Below, one piece after another: positions 1-9,569 of a DNA stretch of 64,000 nucleotides. The notes beneath the pieces are model-generated. The model saw only the letters and a program-made list of their open reading frames with translations, did not search any database and was not told where the DNA came from. How positions within the stretch are numbered: the stretch's first letter is position 1; every line of letters starts with the position of its first letter. Location of the stretch: positions 682,001 to 746,000 of the forward strand of contig NZ_FRBY01000003.1 in the NCBI RefSeq assembly GCF_900142735.1, written 5' to 3'. Origin of the DNA: Flavobacterium saccharophilum (GTDB lineage: Bacteria > Bacteroidota > Bacteroidia > Flavobacteriales > Flavobacteriaceae). Both the position numbers and the translations under genes were made by a program.

Positions 1-280
1 TTAATTTTTTCTCTGAATCTAAAATTTCAGTTTTAGGAACAAAGTATTTATCTATGAAGTAAGTTGTGTTTTTAACGATTTCTTGCGAAACAAGGTGCGA
101 ATTGATTAATAATTTCTTCTTTACGTTTTTTTTAATTAAGCTTAAAAAACTGACATTCCATTGTCTATCAATCAATACAACTTCAAATCCATTTTTTTGC
201 AAATAATTTTGCAAAGCATATGCTTGTAATATTCCACCGTAATTTTTATGTAAAGGCAGTGTTAGAATTCCAACTTTCAT
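1..280 (-). CDS. Polysaccharide pyruvyl transferase family protein (N-terminal part, cut by window edge)
   Basis: The first 93 codons are present; the gene runs off the left edge. The N-terminus reads MKVGILTLPLHKNYGGILQ, the glycine-rich opening typical of the polysaccharide pyruvyl transferase (WcaK/CsaB-like) family, where this segment forms part of the nucleotide-sugar-binding fold. Family members add ketal pyruvate, or act as related transferases, on surface glycans in the cytoplasm before export. It lies on the same strand as an FrhB-like protein and a flippase, a trio common in Bacteroidota capsule and O-antigen loci. The start is the ATG at 280. The exact substrate cannot be told, and the catalytic C-terminal half is outside the window. 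Confidence 0.8.
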   Translation of the reverse strand, partial: MKVGILTLPLHKNYGGILQAYALQNYLQKNGFEVVLIDRQWNVSFLSLIKKNVKKKLLINSHLVSQEIVKNTTYFIDKYFVPKTEILDSEKKL

Positions 281-435
281 TATAGTATATTGAATTATTA
301 TATTATTGTATTCAGGAAAATAGTATTAATTCTATTTGTTTATAAATTAATATTTTTTAATTTATAAAGATTATCTAAGATACGCTCAAATCCTAATACA
401 ATATTAATACTTTGTTATTTCCTGGAGCTTAAAAT

Positions 436-1776
436 TTAAATTCTAAATTTTGCTTTAAGTGCTCTAACTTTATGACTTACCTTTGTCATCATTTTTAACG
501 TAAACAGATGATTACTCATTTTTTCATCAAACAAAATAGAAGACTGATAATTTTTCCATATGATTAGACTTTTTTTACGTGTTTTCATTCGTAATATTTG
601 GATTATCTTTGTAATTAAATCTATTTCTTTAAAAATTCTTTTTCTTACAAATGGAATCAATTTTCTTTTTCGCGAAAAAACATCAACCCTAAATTTTAAA
701 GCATCCTGTCTATGAATAAAACTACTTTTCTGAGATTTTATTATTAAACTTTCATCTAAAATCTGCAAATTTAATTCTCGTTTATAAATCCCTTCTTGTA
801 TAATATAATCTGCTTTTTTTGAACGAGAAATAACTATAGAATTTCCAAGCCCATCTAATTTGTATTCATCTAACCATGCATCACCTAATGATATATCAGC
901 TAATTCAGTAAGAACATCAGAACAAAAATCACAAGCATTAGATTTAAACAAACCTGTTCCCCACATATCACCAACAGTACTCATTTTCATTTGGTGAAAT
1001 TCGTTTTCCGAATCATATGCTCCAAAAGAATAATTAGATGATGTGCTTTTAACATCTTTGATTCGATACTCTTGATTTGAATAATTTGAAATAATACCTG
1101 CCTTTTTAGCAAGAAAATCCGTAAAAAATCTACTCTTAAGTCCCCCACAGATAATGCCAACTAAAAATGGTATTTTTTCCTTTAATTGTGGATTATAATG
1201 CTGCTTTAGGCGTATTGCTTTAATAAAACAAGCAACCCCAGATACACCAATTTTCCCTTCAACTTGATTAATTATATTAAATAATTCCTCAAGAGTTACT
1301 GGAATATATCTTGTTTTCGAAATTTTTATTATGTCATTAACATCACTAAAAAACTGATATTTATAACTACCTTCTACCTCTTTTACAATAAATAAATGAT
1401 CCACAATTTTATCCTCTAATAATTGCTTGAAAATATAAGTTGCAATTCCTCCTGAAGAAGATGTCTCTCTATATTCATTAGCAAATCCAACATAAGTATT
1501 TTCAAAACGACCTATATGAGGCCCATAATTAGAAGCGTCTTTTAGGAAAGTCACAGCTAATTTATCTTCGTCACAAACCTCTTCATCAGGATAAGGATTA
1601 AACGGACAGACTTTTATGCTTTCATAATTTATGAAAGCATCTATTTTTTGTGGGACCAAAAAACCATATTTATCCCATCCCATTTTAAGTGTTGATTTTG
1701 ATTCTGAGACACATACTCCGCAGCCAGTGCACAAATCTTGTTTAACAACATCTAAGACACTATACTTTTGGTTCAT
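436..1776 (-). CDS. FrhB-like Coenzyme F420 hydrogenase/dehydrogenase beta-subunit family protein
   Basis: An N-terminal ferredoxin-type segment (LCTGCGVC, then KVCPFNP about 40 residues later) precedes an FrhB C-terminal domain that includes a further Cys pair in NACDFCSD. Family members in polysaccharide loci are iron-sulfur flavoproteins of unknown reaction, often beside a pyruvyl transferase and a flippase as here. A role in modifying a glycan precursor is inference. I chose the ATG at 1776: it places the first Cys cluster about 15 residues in and overlaps the upstream flippase by 17 bases. An in-frame ATG at 1821 would overlap it by 62 bases. F420 itself need not be the cofactor. Confidence 0.8.
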   Translation of the reverse strand: MNQKYSVLDVVKQDLCTGCGVCVSESKSTLKMGWDKYGFLVPQKIDAFINYESIKVCPFNPYPDEEVCDEDKLAVTFLKDASNYGPHIGRFENTYVGFANEYRETSSSGGIATYIFKQLLEDKIVDHLFIVKEVEGSYKYQFFSDVNDIIKISKTRYIPVTLEELFNIINQVEGKIGVSGVACFIKAIRLKQHYNPQLKEKIPFLVGIICGGLKSRFFTDFLAKKAGIISNYSNQEYRIKDVKSTSSNYSFGAYDSENEFHQMKMSTVGDMWGTGLFKSNACDFCSDVLTELADISLGDAWLDEYKLDGLGNSIVISRSKKADYIIQEGIYKRELNLQILDESLIIKSQKSSFIHRQDALKFRVDVFSRKRKLIPFVRKRIFKEIDLITKIIQILRMKTRKKSLIIWKNYQSSILFDEKMSNHLFTLKMMTKVSHKVRALKAKFRI

Positions 1777-3298
1777 TTTTTTTTTTTGAGATAGTATTAA
1801 AGATAAAAAATCTTTCATCATTATTAATACCTAATAAAAATATAATTATTATAATGATAAATATTATCACAACTAATTTTGTTAAGGCCAAAATAAATTC
1901 ATTTTCTAAAAAAATATATTTATTAAACATAAAAATAATAATTATTGATAAAAAACTGACTAAAAATAACTTTAAGACTACTTGCTTTAAAAAACTCGAA
2001 ATAGATATTTGTAAATATTTTTTATAAAAAAACAATCTAAATATCAATGAAAAAATAGAGATTAAAATACTTGTAAAAAAAACCAGCTCTGGATTTTTAT
2101 ATATTTTTAACAAAAAAAAAGAAATGGGAAGATTTAAAAAAACTAAAGTTCCAACAATAATTTGGTAAAATTTAATATTTCCAGTTGCCTGCACACCTGT
2201 CATTATTGGTCCAGAAATACAATCAATTAATAAATTTATCAAGCAAAGTATTATAAATTTAGAAGTAAAATCCGGAGGAGTTTTTAGCCAGATTTTAAGT
2301 ATAAAATCAATATTAAATATTACGGGGCAAACAATAATTAACATTAAAAAATAAGATAATTTAGAACTTTGGAAAATCAATTTATTACACTGATCAATGT
2401 TTCCTGCAGCATAATTTTTTATTATTTGTGGATTTACAGCCATCTGAAAATTATTGACAAAGGTTTGTACAGCGACTTGTAATTGCATGGTAATTCCATA
2501 AGCAGCATTTAAGACGGTTCCAAAAAACAAATTTAATAAAATATTTACACCTTGCCCTCTCGCTACTCCGGCTATGTTTCCAAATAAATTCCATCCGGAA
2601 TAGGACAATAGTACTTTGTAATATGTTTTATCATAATAAAACTGATATTTACTTTCCTTATAATTTCTTTTACAATAATACTTGTGTCCAGATCTTACTA
2701 TAAATGTTACAACAAATAATAAAACTGCATACAAGATTAATTTATCAAAAACAAAGACAACTAATAAATAAACAATTAGTAGTTTTAAACCAGCTTCAGC
2801 AAAACTCATATACGCATAGATATTCATTTTTTCATGAGCAACAATCAATGCATCGTAAGGCACTTGCAGAATCCCTAACAAAAATGTTAAAATAGAGAAC
2901 TGGTAGACCCAATTTGCAGCAATTAGCCTATCTAATGGCAAATTCAATTTATTATTTACAAACCACAACCCAATTGTTTCTGCCAATATTAATACAAATA
3001 AAGCTATAGCGATGTGAATATTTAGCGTAGCATTAAAAGTTTTTTTTAATTGTTCTAAATCATTTTTTCCAATATCAAAAGCTAAAAAACGCTGAGTAGA
3101 TGATGTCATTGCACTATTAAAAAAACTAAACAATGTTACAATCCCTCCCACAATACTATAAACCCCATAATCTTCTATTCCCAAAGCATTTAACACCACT
3201 CTAGATGTATATAAACTTACACCCATTGTAAAAAACATCCTAATATATAGAATTAATGTATTTTTTGCTATACGTTTATTACCTGTCGAATTTAACAT
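1760..3298 (-). CDS. Wzx-type oligosaccharide flippase (MOP superfamily)
   Basis: A 512-residue, highly hydrophobic protein with about 12-14 predicted membrane helices. The N-terminal segment (RIAKNTLILYIRMFFTMGV, then SLYTSRVVLNALG and DYGVYSIVGG) is typical of Bacteroidota lipopolysaccharide/capsule flippases of the polysaccharide_synt family. It should flip undecaprenyl-linked repeat units across the inner membrane. It is the first gene of a minus-strand unit with the FrhB-like protein, whose start it overlaps, and the pyruvyl-transferase-family gene. The membrane-rich C-terminus is very AT-rich, as usual for such loci. The glycan it carries is unknown; the neighbouring gmd and fcl suggest fucose may be part of it. 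Confidence 0.85.
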   Translation of the reverse strand: MLNSTGNKRIAKNTLILYIRMFFTMGVSLYTSRVVLNALGIEDYGVYSIVGGIVTLFSFFNSAMTSSTQRFLAFDIGKNDLEQLKKTFNATLNIHIAIALFVLILAETIGLWFVNNKLNLPLDRLIAANWVYQFSILTFLLGILQVPYDALIVAHEKMNIYAYMSFAEAGLKLLIVYLLVVFVFDKLILYAVLLFVVTFIVRSGHKYYCKRNYKESKYQFYYDKTYYKVLLSYSGWNLFGNIAGVARGQGVNILLNLFFGTVLNAAYGITMQLQVAVQTFVNNFQMAVNPQIIKNYAAGNIDQCNKLIFQSSKLSYFLMLIIVCPVIFNIDFILKIWLKTPPDFTSKFIILCLINLLIDCISGPIMTGVQATGNIKFYQIIVGTLVFLNLPISFFLLKIYKNPELVFFTSILISIFSLIFRLFFYKKYLQISISSFLKQVVLKLFLVSFLSIIIIFMFNKYIFLENEFILALTKLVVIIFIIIIIIFLLGINNDERFFIFNTISKKKNEPKV

Positions 3299-3370
3299 TT
3301 ATGATTCATTACTACCTCCAACATATCTTATTTACTATTTAATTTGTCTAAATATTTAGTATAAAGAAAT

Positions 3371-3378
3371 CAAAAGTA
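3371..3378 (-). promoter_or_regulatory. Putative promoter -7 box upstream of the flippase operon
   Basis: Read on the minus strand this is TACTTTTG, a full match to the Bacteroidota TAnnTTTG element, 73 bases upstream of the flippase ATG. A TTG lies only 14 bases further upstream, shorter than the usual spacing, so the -33 box is uncertain. Confidence 0.45.
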
Positions 3379-3433
3379 TTTTTATTAATACTCAAATAAT
3401 TCTAAAGTAGAATCCTTTATTCAAGTTATAATT

Positions 3434-4519
3434 TTAATTAAACAATTTCAAATCACTCTCCACCATCTCTTTCACCAAAGCAGCCAAATCATATTTAGGC
3501 TCCCATCCCAATTGTGTTTTAGACTTTGTAGGATCCCCAATTAAAAGATCTACTTCTGTAGGACGGTAATATTCAGGATCTACTCGTACTACAACCTTTC
3601 CTATTTCTAACTGGTATAAAGGATTGTTACAGGCTGCAATTTTAGCTACTTCACTTTCATTTTCTCCTTCAAAAGTCAATTCCATTCCTACCTCCGCAAA
3701 AGCCATCGTTACAAAATCTCTAATATAAGTAGTCACACCTGTAGCTATTACATAGTCTTCTGCGACATCTTGCTGTAAAATTCTCCACATTGCTTCTACG
3801 TAATCTTTAGCATGTCCCCAATCTCTTTGTGAGTTAAGATTTCCCAGGTAAAGGCAGTCCTGTTTCCCTTTTGCAATGGAAGCTGTTGCCATGGTAATTT
3901 TACGGGTTACAAAAGTCTCACCGCGTCTTGGAGACTCGTGATTAAATAAAATTCCGTTACATGCAAACATATTATAAGCTTCACGGTAATTTTTTGTTAT
4001 CCAGAAACCATAAATTTTAGCCGCACCATATGGTGAACGTGGGTAAAATGGCGAGTTTTCATCATAAAAACCTTTTGCATTTTTATTTTCTGCCAAACCT
4101 CCATACAGTTCTGAAGTGGAAGCCTGATAAACTCTCGTCTTTTTTTCTAAGCCTAAGATTCTTACTGCTTCTAAAATTCTTAAAGTCCCTAACCCGTCAA
4201 CATTTGCAACATATTCAGGAGAATCAAAAGATACTTTAACATGAGACATAGCTCCCAGATTATAAATTTCATCCGGTTGTACTTCCTGAATGATTCTAAT
4301 AATATTAGTTGAATCTGTCAAATCTCCATAATGCAACTTAAAATCTACATTTGATTCATGTTGATCTTGGTAAATATGATCAATTCTTTGTGTGTTAAAA
4401 GAAGAAGCACGTCTTTTTACTCCATGTACCTGATATCCTTTTTCTAATAATAATTCGGCTAAATATGATCCGTCCTGACCTGTAATTCCTGTTACAAGCG
4501 CTACTTTTTTTGTGCTCAT
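3434..4519 (-). CDS. gmd: GDP-mannose 4,6-dehydratase
   Basis: It converts GDP-D-mannose to GDP-4-keto-6-deoxymannose, the first step toward GDP-L-fucose and related sugars. The 361-residue length is normal. The N-terminus has the SDR dinucleotide motif [13 protein letters not shown] (about residues 9-21), the catalytic Thr/Ser-Glu segment STSELYGG, the YxxxK pair in YGAAKIYG, and the family segment [16 protein letters not shown]. It sits directly downstream of fcl on the same strand, with about 90 bases between that include a heptamer-word repeat. Together they form a GDP-fucose module serving the adjacent polysaccharide locus. Confidence 0.97.
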   Translation of the reverse strand: MSTKKVALVTGITGQDGSYLAELLLEKGYQVHGVKRRASSFNTQRIDHIYQDQHESNVDFKLHYGDLTDSTNIIRIIQEVQPDEIYNLGAMSHVKVSFDSPEYVANVDGLGTLRILEAVRILGLEKKTRVYQASTSELYGGLAENKNAKGFYDENSPFYPRSPYGAAKIYGFWITKNYREAYNMFACNGILFNHESPRRGETFVTRKITMATASIAKGKQDCLYLGNLNSQRDWGHAKDYVEAMWRILQQDVAEDYVIATGVTTYIRDFVTMAFAEVGMELTFEGENESEVAKIAACNNPLYQLEIGKVVVRVDPEYYRPTEVDLLIGDPTKSKTQLGWEPKYDLAALVKEMVESDLKLFN

Positions 4520-4524
4520 TTTTT

Positions 4525-4560
4525 GAGTTTTGAGTTATAAGTTATAAGTTTTGAGTTGAG
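4525..4560. repeat. Heptamer-word array, (G/A)AGTTnn type
   Basis: Five successive 7-base words of the form GAGTTnn or AAGTTnn fill the spacer just upstream of gmd. The reverse-complement word family recurs at 7038-7070. No second arm lies nearby, so this array is not a hairpin by itself. Confidence 0.6.
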
Positions 4561-4607
4561 CGGAGAAGCAAGCTAAGGCTTTCTTTCTAACTAAAATTCT
4601 CATTTCT

Positions 4608-5558
4608 CTACATTTTAACTTGTTTGAATTTTTCTATATTTTGTAAAAACCAGTCATACGTTTTTTGAATGCCTTCTTCAAGCTGTATTTGATGTTTCCA
4701 CCCTAATTCATGCATCTTAGACACATCCATTAATTTTCTTGGAGTTCCGTCTGGTTTGCTCGCATCCCAGATTATTTCTCCTTTATGCCCGGTAATTTTT
4801 TGAATGGTTTCAGCAAGTTCTTTTATTGTCAAATCCTGTCCTGTTCCTACATTGTACAAATAATCCGGCAGTTTATTTTCTAAAGCAAAAACAACTGCTT
4901 TAGCCATATCATCAACAAATAAAAATTCGCGCATTGGAGTTCCGCTGCCCCAAAGTGTTACGGGTGCATTGTTATTTTCTTTTGCCTCATGAAATTTTCT
5001 GATCATAGCCGGTAAAACGTGCGACGTATTTAAATCAAAATTATCATAGGTACCATACAAATTGGTTGGCATCAGACTTACATAATCTTTACCAAATTGT
5101 TTTCTGATAGCTTGACAAGTTTTTACTCCAGTAATTTTTGCAATAGCGTACCATTCGTTTGTTGGCTCAAGAGTATCTGTTAAAAGATAATCTTCTTTTA
5201 AAGGCTGAGGAGCTAATTTTGGATAGATACAAGAGCTTCCTAGAAAAATAAATTTATCAATATTGTTTTGTAATGCGGAATCAATCAAGTTATTCTGAAT
5301 CTGCATATTCTCCATTATAAACTGATACGGATAATCATTATTGGCTAAAATTCCGCCAACGCGTGCAGCAGCATCTATAATAACATCTGGATTTTCTCTG
5401 GCAATAAATTCACGGACTGCCTTTTGATCCCGTAAATCTAATTCTTTACTGGAAACTCCAAGTAAATTAGTAAAACCCTGCTCAGACAAAGTTCTCCAAA
5501 TAGCGCTACCAACCATTCCGTTATGTCCTGCTATATAAATTTTAATTTTCTTGTCCAT
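4608..5558 (-). CDS. fcl: GDP-L-fucose synthase
   Basis: An epimerase/reductase that turns GDP-4-keto-6-deoxymannose into GDP-L-fucose with NADPH. The SDR motif AGHNGMVGSA is at about residues 9-18, SSCIYPK carries the catalytic Ser and Cys, and YAIAKITG carries the YxxxK pair. The 316-residue length matches the family. It is first in a two-gene unit with gmd. A -7 box (TATATTTG on the minus strand) lies about 95 bases upstream and probably drives both genes. Confidence 0.96.
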   Translation of the reverse strand: MDKKIKIYIAGHNGMVGSAIWRTLSEQGFTNLLGVSSKELDLRDQKAVREFIARENPDVIIDAAARVGGILANNDYPYQFIMENMQIQNNLIDSALQNNIDKFIFLGSSCIYPKLAPQPLKEDYLLTDTLEPTNEWYAIAKITGVKTCQAIRKQFGKDYVSLMPTNLYGTYDNFDLNTSHVLPAMIRKFHEAKENNNAPVTLWGSGTPMREFLFVDDMAKAVVFALENKLPDYLYNVGTGQDLTIKELAETIQKITGHKGEIIWDASKPDGTPRKLMDVSKMHELGWKHQIQLEEGIQKTYDWFLQNIEKFKQVKM

Positions 5559-5951
5559 TTTTACTTTTCTTCAATTTAACATTTAATTTCAAAGCACGGC
5601 TTCGCCTTTCCAACTCCCATTACCAGAAATCAGAAAAATTCAATTTGGGTGCAAATATATTGACAATTTTTAGACTTTTAAGACAATTTTAGGAACTAAT
5701 TATTTCAAAATTAACTAGATACACTATAAAACTCAAAATCAAACAGATACGAGTCCTCCTGAAAGAATTCATCTATATTTTTGCAAAAATAATAGCTTAA
5801 AATATATGCAAAAAATCCAAAAACAAGAAATGTCTTATTTTTATGCTTTTAAAACGTGATAATTTACTAATTAAAATCGTGCGTCAAAAAAAAGTGAAAT
5901 ATTTTGTTAAACAAATTTTGAATAAAGATAAACGCAGCTTTAATTCTTAAA
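5559..5951. other. Intergenic region between divergent fcl and the secreted protein gene
   Basis: The 454-base divergent spacer (5559-6012) holds the minus-strand fcl promoter at its left and a plus-strand promoter at its right. I see no convincing ORF (only chance ORFs under 20 codons), RNA gene or long repeat in the remainder. Confidence 0.6.
5652..5686 (-). promoter_or_regulatory. Putative promoter of fcl-gmd
   Basis: On the minus strand a TATATTTG -7 box (5652-5659) follows a TTG (5684-5686) after 24 bases, slightly longer than usual for Bacteroidota promoters. The position fits transcription of fcl with a leader of about 90 bases. Confidence 0.5.
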
Positions 5952-5984
5952 TTGCCTTTATTTTTTCTTTTTAACTTACTTTTG
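5952..5984 (+). promoter_or_regulatory. Bacteroidota-type promoter
   Basis: TTG (5952-5954), a 22-base spacer, then TACTTTTG (5977-5984), matching the -33/-7 pattern of the Bacteroidota primary sigma factor. The start codon of the next gene is at 6013, giving a leader of about 22 bases. Confidence 0.7.
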
Positions 5985-6012
5985 AAATTCAATAAACAAG
6001 TCAAAAATACAC

Positions 6013-6978
6013 ATGGAAAAACTCCTTTTCTTTTTCTTTCTGACTCTTAACCCCTTACAAGCCCAAATCTCTGGTTGTACAGACCCTCTATCGAAAAACT
6101 ACAATCCTAACGCAACTATAAATAATGGAAATTGTCAATATATTTCTTTGAATTTAAAACCTCAACATTCAATTCGTTTAAGCGATTCCATCAAAGAAAC
6201 CTCAGGGCTTATACATTTTGACAACTTTCTATGGACACACAATGACGATCATGACAAAACGATTTACGGATTAGATTCCCTAGGAATAATTAAAAAGAAA
6301 ATCGTTCTCCATAAAGTAATAAATCACGATTGGGAAGAAATCGCACAGGACAGTTCTTATTTGTACATCGGCGATTTTGGAAATAATGCTTCAGGAAACA
6401 GAACTGATTTAAACATTCTTAAAATAGAGAAAAAATCATTTTTAGAAGGAAATCCCATTATTGAAACTATTGCTTTTAAATATATTGATCAGACTGATTT
6501 ATCTCCAAAAAAAACAAACACTAACGATTTTGACTGTGAAGCTTTTATCGTTTCTAAAGACAGTATTTACTTATTTACCAAGCAATGGAAATCATCCAAA
6601 ACCAATATTTATGTTTTACCGAATCAATCCGGAAATCATATTGCACAATTTAAGGAAACCCTCGATACAAAAGGTCTGGTAACCGGTGCAACTTATTTAG
6701 AAGAAAAAAAGCTAATTGTGCTTTGTGGCTACTCTAAACTCGGAAAGCCATTTTTATATTTATTGTACGATTTTAAAGATCATGCTTTTTTGTCCGGAAA
6801 TAAACGAAGAATTAACATTGGTCTTTCTTTTCATCAAATAGAAGGAATTAGTACCACTGATGGTTTGCATTATTATTTAACTAATGAAGCTTTGGTTCGA
6901 AAACCTGTTTTGAATGTTCATCAACAAATCCATTATTTTGATTTAAGTCCGATTCTGAATTCCTATCTCCATAAATAA
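6013..6978 (+). CDS. Secreted beta-propeller-like protein with N-terminal GCTDP motif
   Basis: A signal peptide covers about residues 1-18 (ending QAQ). It is followed by SGCTDPLSKNYNPNATINNG (residues 20-39) and a NCQY ending, the short Cys-Asp motif seen in many secreted flavobacterial proteins. The remaining 270 residues contain repeated strand segments such as GLIHFDNFLWTHNDDHD, LYIGDFGNNAS and SIYLFTKQWKS, suggesting a propeller-like fold. I do not recognise a catalytic motif, so no function is given. A protein of similar style, without the signal peptide and GCTDP motif, lies at 37876. It stands alone with its own promoter. Confidence 0.8.
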   Translation: MEKLLFFFFLTLNPLQAQISGCTDPLSKNYNPNATINNGNCQYISLNLKPQHSIRLSDSIKETSGLIHFDNFLWTHNDDHDKTIYGLDSLGIIKKKIVLHKVINHDWEEIAQDSSYLYIGDFGNNASGNRTDLNILKIEKKSFLEGNPIIETIAFKYIDQTDLSPKKTNTNDFDCEAFIVSKDSIYLFTKQWKSSKTNIYVLPNQSGNHIAQFKETLDTKGLVTGATYLEEKKLIVLCGYSKLGKPFLYLLYDFKDHAFLSGNKRRINIGLSFHQIEGISTTDGLHYYLTNEALVRKPVLNVHQQIHYFDLSPILNSYLHK

Positions 6979-7002
6979 TTCGCAAATAGCAATATAATAG
7001 CT

Positions 7003-7010
7003 TACTTTTG
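7003..7010 (+). promoter_or_regulatory. Putative -7 box for the ABC-F gene
   Basis: TACTTTTG, a full match to TAnnTTTG, 62 bases upstream of the GTG start at 7072. The -33 region is weak (no clear TTG at the right distance). Confidence 0.5.
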
Positions 7011-7037
7011 CAAAAAAGTTGTGTTTTGTAAAACCTT

Positions 7038-7070
7038 CATAACTTATAATTTATAACTCATATTTCATAA
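7038..7070. repeat. Heptamer-word array in the leader of the ABC-F gene
   Basis: Successive 7-base words (CATAACT, TATAATT, TATAACT, CATATTT, CATAA) end one base before the GTG start. They are the reverse complement of the word family at 4525-4560. If the -7 box at 7003 is right, the array is transcribed as the 5' leader. Confidence 0.6.
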
Positions 7071-7071
7071 A

Positions 7072-8934
7072 GTGAATTACTTATCTGTAGAAAATATATC
7101 GAAGTCTTTTGGCGAAAGAACGCTTTTTGACAACATCTCATTCGGAATCAATAAAGACCAAAAAATCGCTTTTATCGCTAAAAACGGTTCGGGAAAAACC
7201 ACCATTATGAGTATTATTAATGGTCTGGATGAGCCCGATACAGGTCAGGTTGTTTTGAGAAAAGGAATCCGTATGGCTTTTCTTTCTCAGGATAATAATC
7301 TACAGGAAGAGTTAACTATTGAAGAAAGTATTTTTGCTTCAGACAATGAAACTTTAAAAGTAATCGAAGCCTACGAAAAAGCACTTGAAAACCCAGACGA
7401 TGAAGAAGCTTACCAAAAAGCCTTTGACGGAATGGATCAGCACAACGCGTGGGATTTTGAAACGCAATACAAACAGATTTTATTCAAATTGAAACTGGAA
7501 GATTTTAAACTTAAAGTAAAAAATCTTTCGGGTGGACAAAAAAAACGTCTTTCATTGGCTATTATCTTAATCAACCGCCCGGATTTATTGATTTTGGATG
7601 AGCCAACGAATCACCTGGATCTTGAAATGATCGAATGGCTGGAAAGTTATTTTGCCAAAGAAAACATCACGTTGTTTATGGTTACGCACGACCGTTTCTT
7701 TTTGGAGCGTGTTTGTAATGAAATTATCGAATTAGACAACGGAAAACTATACCAGTACAAAGGAAATTACTCTTATTATTTAGAGAAAAAAGAGGAGAGA
7801 ATTACTTCTGAAAATGCCAGTGTTGACAAAGCCAAAAACTTATTCGTAAAAGAATTAGAATGGATGCGCCGTCAGCCAAAAGCGAGAACTACAAAGTCTA
7901 AATCGCGTCAGGATGATTTTTATTTGATTAAGGAAAAAGCACAAAGTCGTCGTCTTGAAAACAAAGTAGAGCTTGAAATTAATATGGAACGTATGGGAAG
8001 CAAGATTATCGAGCTTCACAAAATTTCAAAAAAATTCAAGGATCATGTTATTCTGGACAACTTTAGTTTCGATTTTCAACGTGGAGAACGTATCGGAATT
8101 ATTGGTAAAAACGGAACCGGAAAATCGACTTTTTTAAATCTTCTTACAGGAACAATTCCGCTTGACAGTGGACGTGTTGTAAAAGGTGAAACGATAAAAG
8201 TGGGCTATTATACGCAAAGCGGAATCAATCCGAAACCAAATCAGCGCGTCATTGATATTATAAAAGAATACGGAGAATTTATTCCGCTCGCAAAAGGCAG
8301 AATGATTTCGGCTTCACAATTATTGGAACGTTTTCTTTTCGATGCTAAAAAACAATATGATTTTGTCGAAAAATTAAGCGGTGGAGAATTGAAACGTTTG
8401 TATTTATGTACCGTTTTGATTCAGAATCCGAACTTCTTAATTCTGGATGAGCCTACAAACGATTTGGATATTGTAACGCTTAATGTTCTGGAAAGTTTTC
8501 TTTTGGATTATCCAGGATGTTTACTTGTTGTTTCGCACGACCGTTATTTCATGGATAAAATTGTAGATCACTTATTTATCTTTAGAGGAAAAGGTGAAAT
8601 TGAAAGTTTCCCTGGAAATTATTCTGATTTTAGAGCTTATGAAGATAGTGCTGATGTTGCTCAAAAAGAAGAAAACAAGGCCGAAAAGAAAGATTGGAAA
8701 CAAAATAACCCGACTGGGAACTTAACTTTCAACGAACAAAAAGAATATCAAAAACTTGAACGAGAAATTAAGGATCTGGAAATTGATAAAACTAAAATCG
8801 AACAGTTATTTTCTGACGGAAAGGTTGCTGATGCTGATATCGAGAAAAAAGCAAATGAACTACAAAATATCATTAATAAAATAGACCAGAAAGAAGAACG
8901 CTGGTTTGAGCTTTCTGCTAAAATTGAAGGATAG
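7072..8934 (+). CDS. ABC-F family ATPase, Uup-like
   Basis: Two ABC domains in one soluble 620-residue chain without membrane segments, as in the ABC-F family that acts on ribosomes. Domain 1 has AKNGSGKT (about residues 37-44), LSGGQKKR and LILDEPTNHLD; domain 2 has GKNGTGKST, LSGGELKR and LILDEPTNDLD. The linker segment LEWMRRQPKARTTKSKSR and a C-terminal coiled coil from about residue 555 point to the Uup branch. The first Walker A starts with Ala where Gly is usual. The start is a GTG, placed right after a heptamer-word leader. It likely helps ribosomes or replication-related processes as Uup does, but the exact role is inference. Confidence 0.9.
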   Translation: MNYLSVENISKSFGERTLFDNISFGINKDQKIAFIAKNGSGKTTIMSIINGLDEPDTGQVVLRKGIRMAFLSQDNNLQEELTIEESIFASDNETLKVIEAYEKALENPDDEEAYQKAFDGMDQHNAWDFETQYKQILFKLKLEDFKLKVKNLSGGQKKRLSLAIILINRPDLLILDEPTNHLDLEMIEWLESYFAKENITLFMVTHDRFFLERVCNEIIELDNGKLYQYKGNYSYYLEKKEERITSENASVDKAKNLFVKELEWMRRQPKARTTKSKSRQDDFYLIKEKAQSRRLENKVELEINMERMGSKIIELHKISKKFKDHVILDNFSFDFQRGERIGIIGKNGTGKSTFLNLLTGTIPLDSGRVVKGETIKVGYYTQSGINPKPNQRVIDIIKEYGEFIPLAKGRMISASQLLERFLFDAKKQYDFVEKLSGGELKRLYLCTVLIQNPNFLILDEPTNDLDIVTLNVLESFLLDYPGCLLVVSHDRYFMDKIVDHLFIFRGKGEIESFPGNYSDFRAYEDSADVAQKEENKAEKKDWKQNNPTGNLTFNEQKEYQKLEREIKDLEIDKTKIEQLFSDGKVADADIEKKANELQNIINKIDQKEERWFELSAKIEG

Positions 8935-8940
8935 AATTAT

Positions 8941-9022
8941 TACACAGAGATTCACAAAGAAAACGCAGAGTTACACTAATTTTTTTTTTGTGAATCTTTG
9001 TTTTTTCTTTGTGAATCTCTGC
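8941..9022. repeat. Long palindrome with word-repeat arms
   Basis: Arms CAGAGATTCACAAAGAAAA (8945-8963) and its exact reverse complement (9003-9021) flank a 39-base loop containing a T-run and a further CTTTG word. It follows the ABC-F gene and precedes the FKBP gene. Similar words recur at 38745-38812. It may end or process the upstream transcript. Confidence 0.75.
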
Positions 9023-9080
9023 GAAACAAAAAATACATTTTATTATATTAACCTATTAAAAAATACATTATTAAAATATC

Positions 9081-9542
9081 ATGAAATACATCGTAACATC
9101 ATTACTTGCATTAACCCTTTTTATCTCTTGCAATTCTAACGACGAACCTAAAAAAACAGATTACACTGTTGAAAACGAAAAAGAAATAGTTGATTATATT
9201 GCCAAAAATAAACTAACAGCTCAAAGAACTGATTCTGGTTTGTATTATATCATCAACGAGCCCGGAGAAGGAGCTCAACCAACTGCAAGCTCTAATGTAA
9301 CAGTGGCTTACAAAGGTTACTATTCTAATGGAACTATTTTTGATCAAAGTAAAGCAGAAGGAGTGTCTTTTGGTTTAAATCAGGTAATTCAAGGCTGGAG
9401 AGAAGGAATTCCCTATTTTAAAACGGGCGGAAGCGGGTCTCTACTTGTTCCTTCCCATTTAGGTTATGGCCCTTTTGACGACAGAGGTATTCCCGGAGGA
9501 TCTGTTCTTATTTTTGATGTGAAATTGATTTCAGTAAATTAG
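9081..9542 (+). CDS. FKBP-type peptidyl-prolyl isomerase lipoprotein
   Basis: A 153-residue protein with a lipoprotein signal (LTLFISC, Cys at about residue 17) and an FKBP domain filling the rest. Recognisable FKBP segments are VAYKGYYSNGTIFDQS, FGLNQVIQGWREGIPYFKTG and VPSHLGYGPFDDRGIPGGSVLIFDV. It should fold proline-containing proteins in the periplasm, anchored to a membrane. The gene stands between a long palindrome and a strong terminator, so it is probably transcribed alone. Client proteins are unknown. Confidence 0.93.
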   Translation: MKYIVTSLLALTLFISCNSNDEPKKTDYTVENEKEIVDYIAKNKLTAQRTDSGLYYIINEPGEGAQPTASSNVTVAYKGYYSNGTIFDQSKAEGVSFGLNQVIQGWREGIPYFKTGGSGSLLVPSHLGYGPFDDRGIPGGSVLIFDVKLISVN

Positions 9543-9569
9543 TAAGACAAAATCTTATTTTTCATTATA

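Noticed and set aside
436..1776. An F420-dependent hydrogenase subunit
   Set aside because: The domain family is shared, but no partner subunits are present and the context is a polysaccharide locus.
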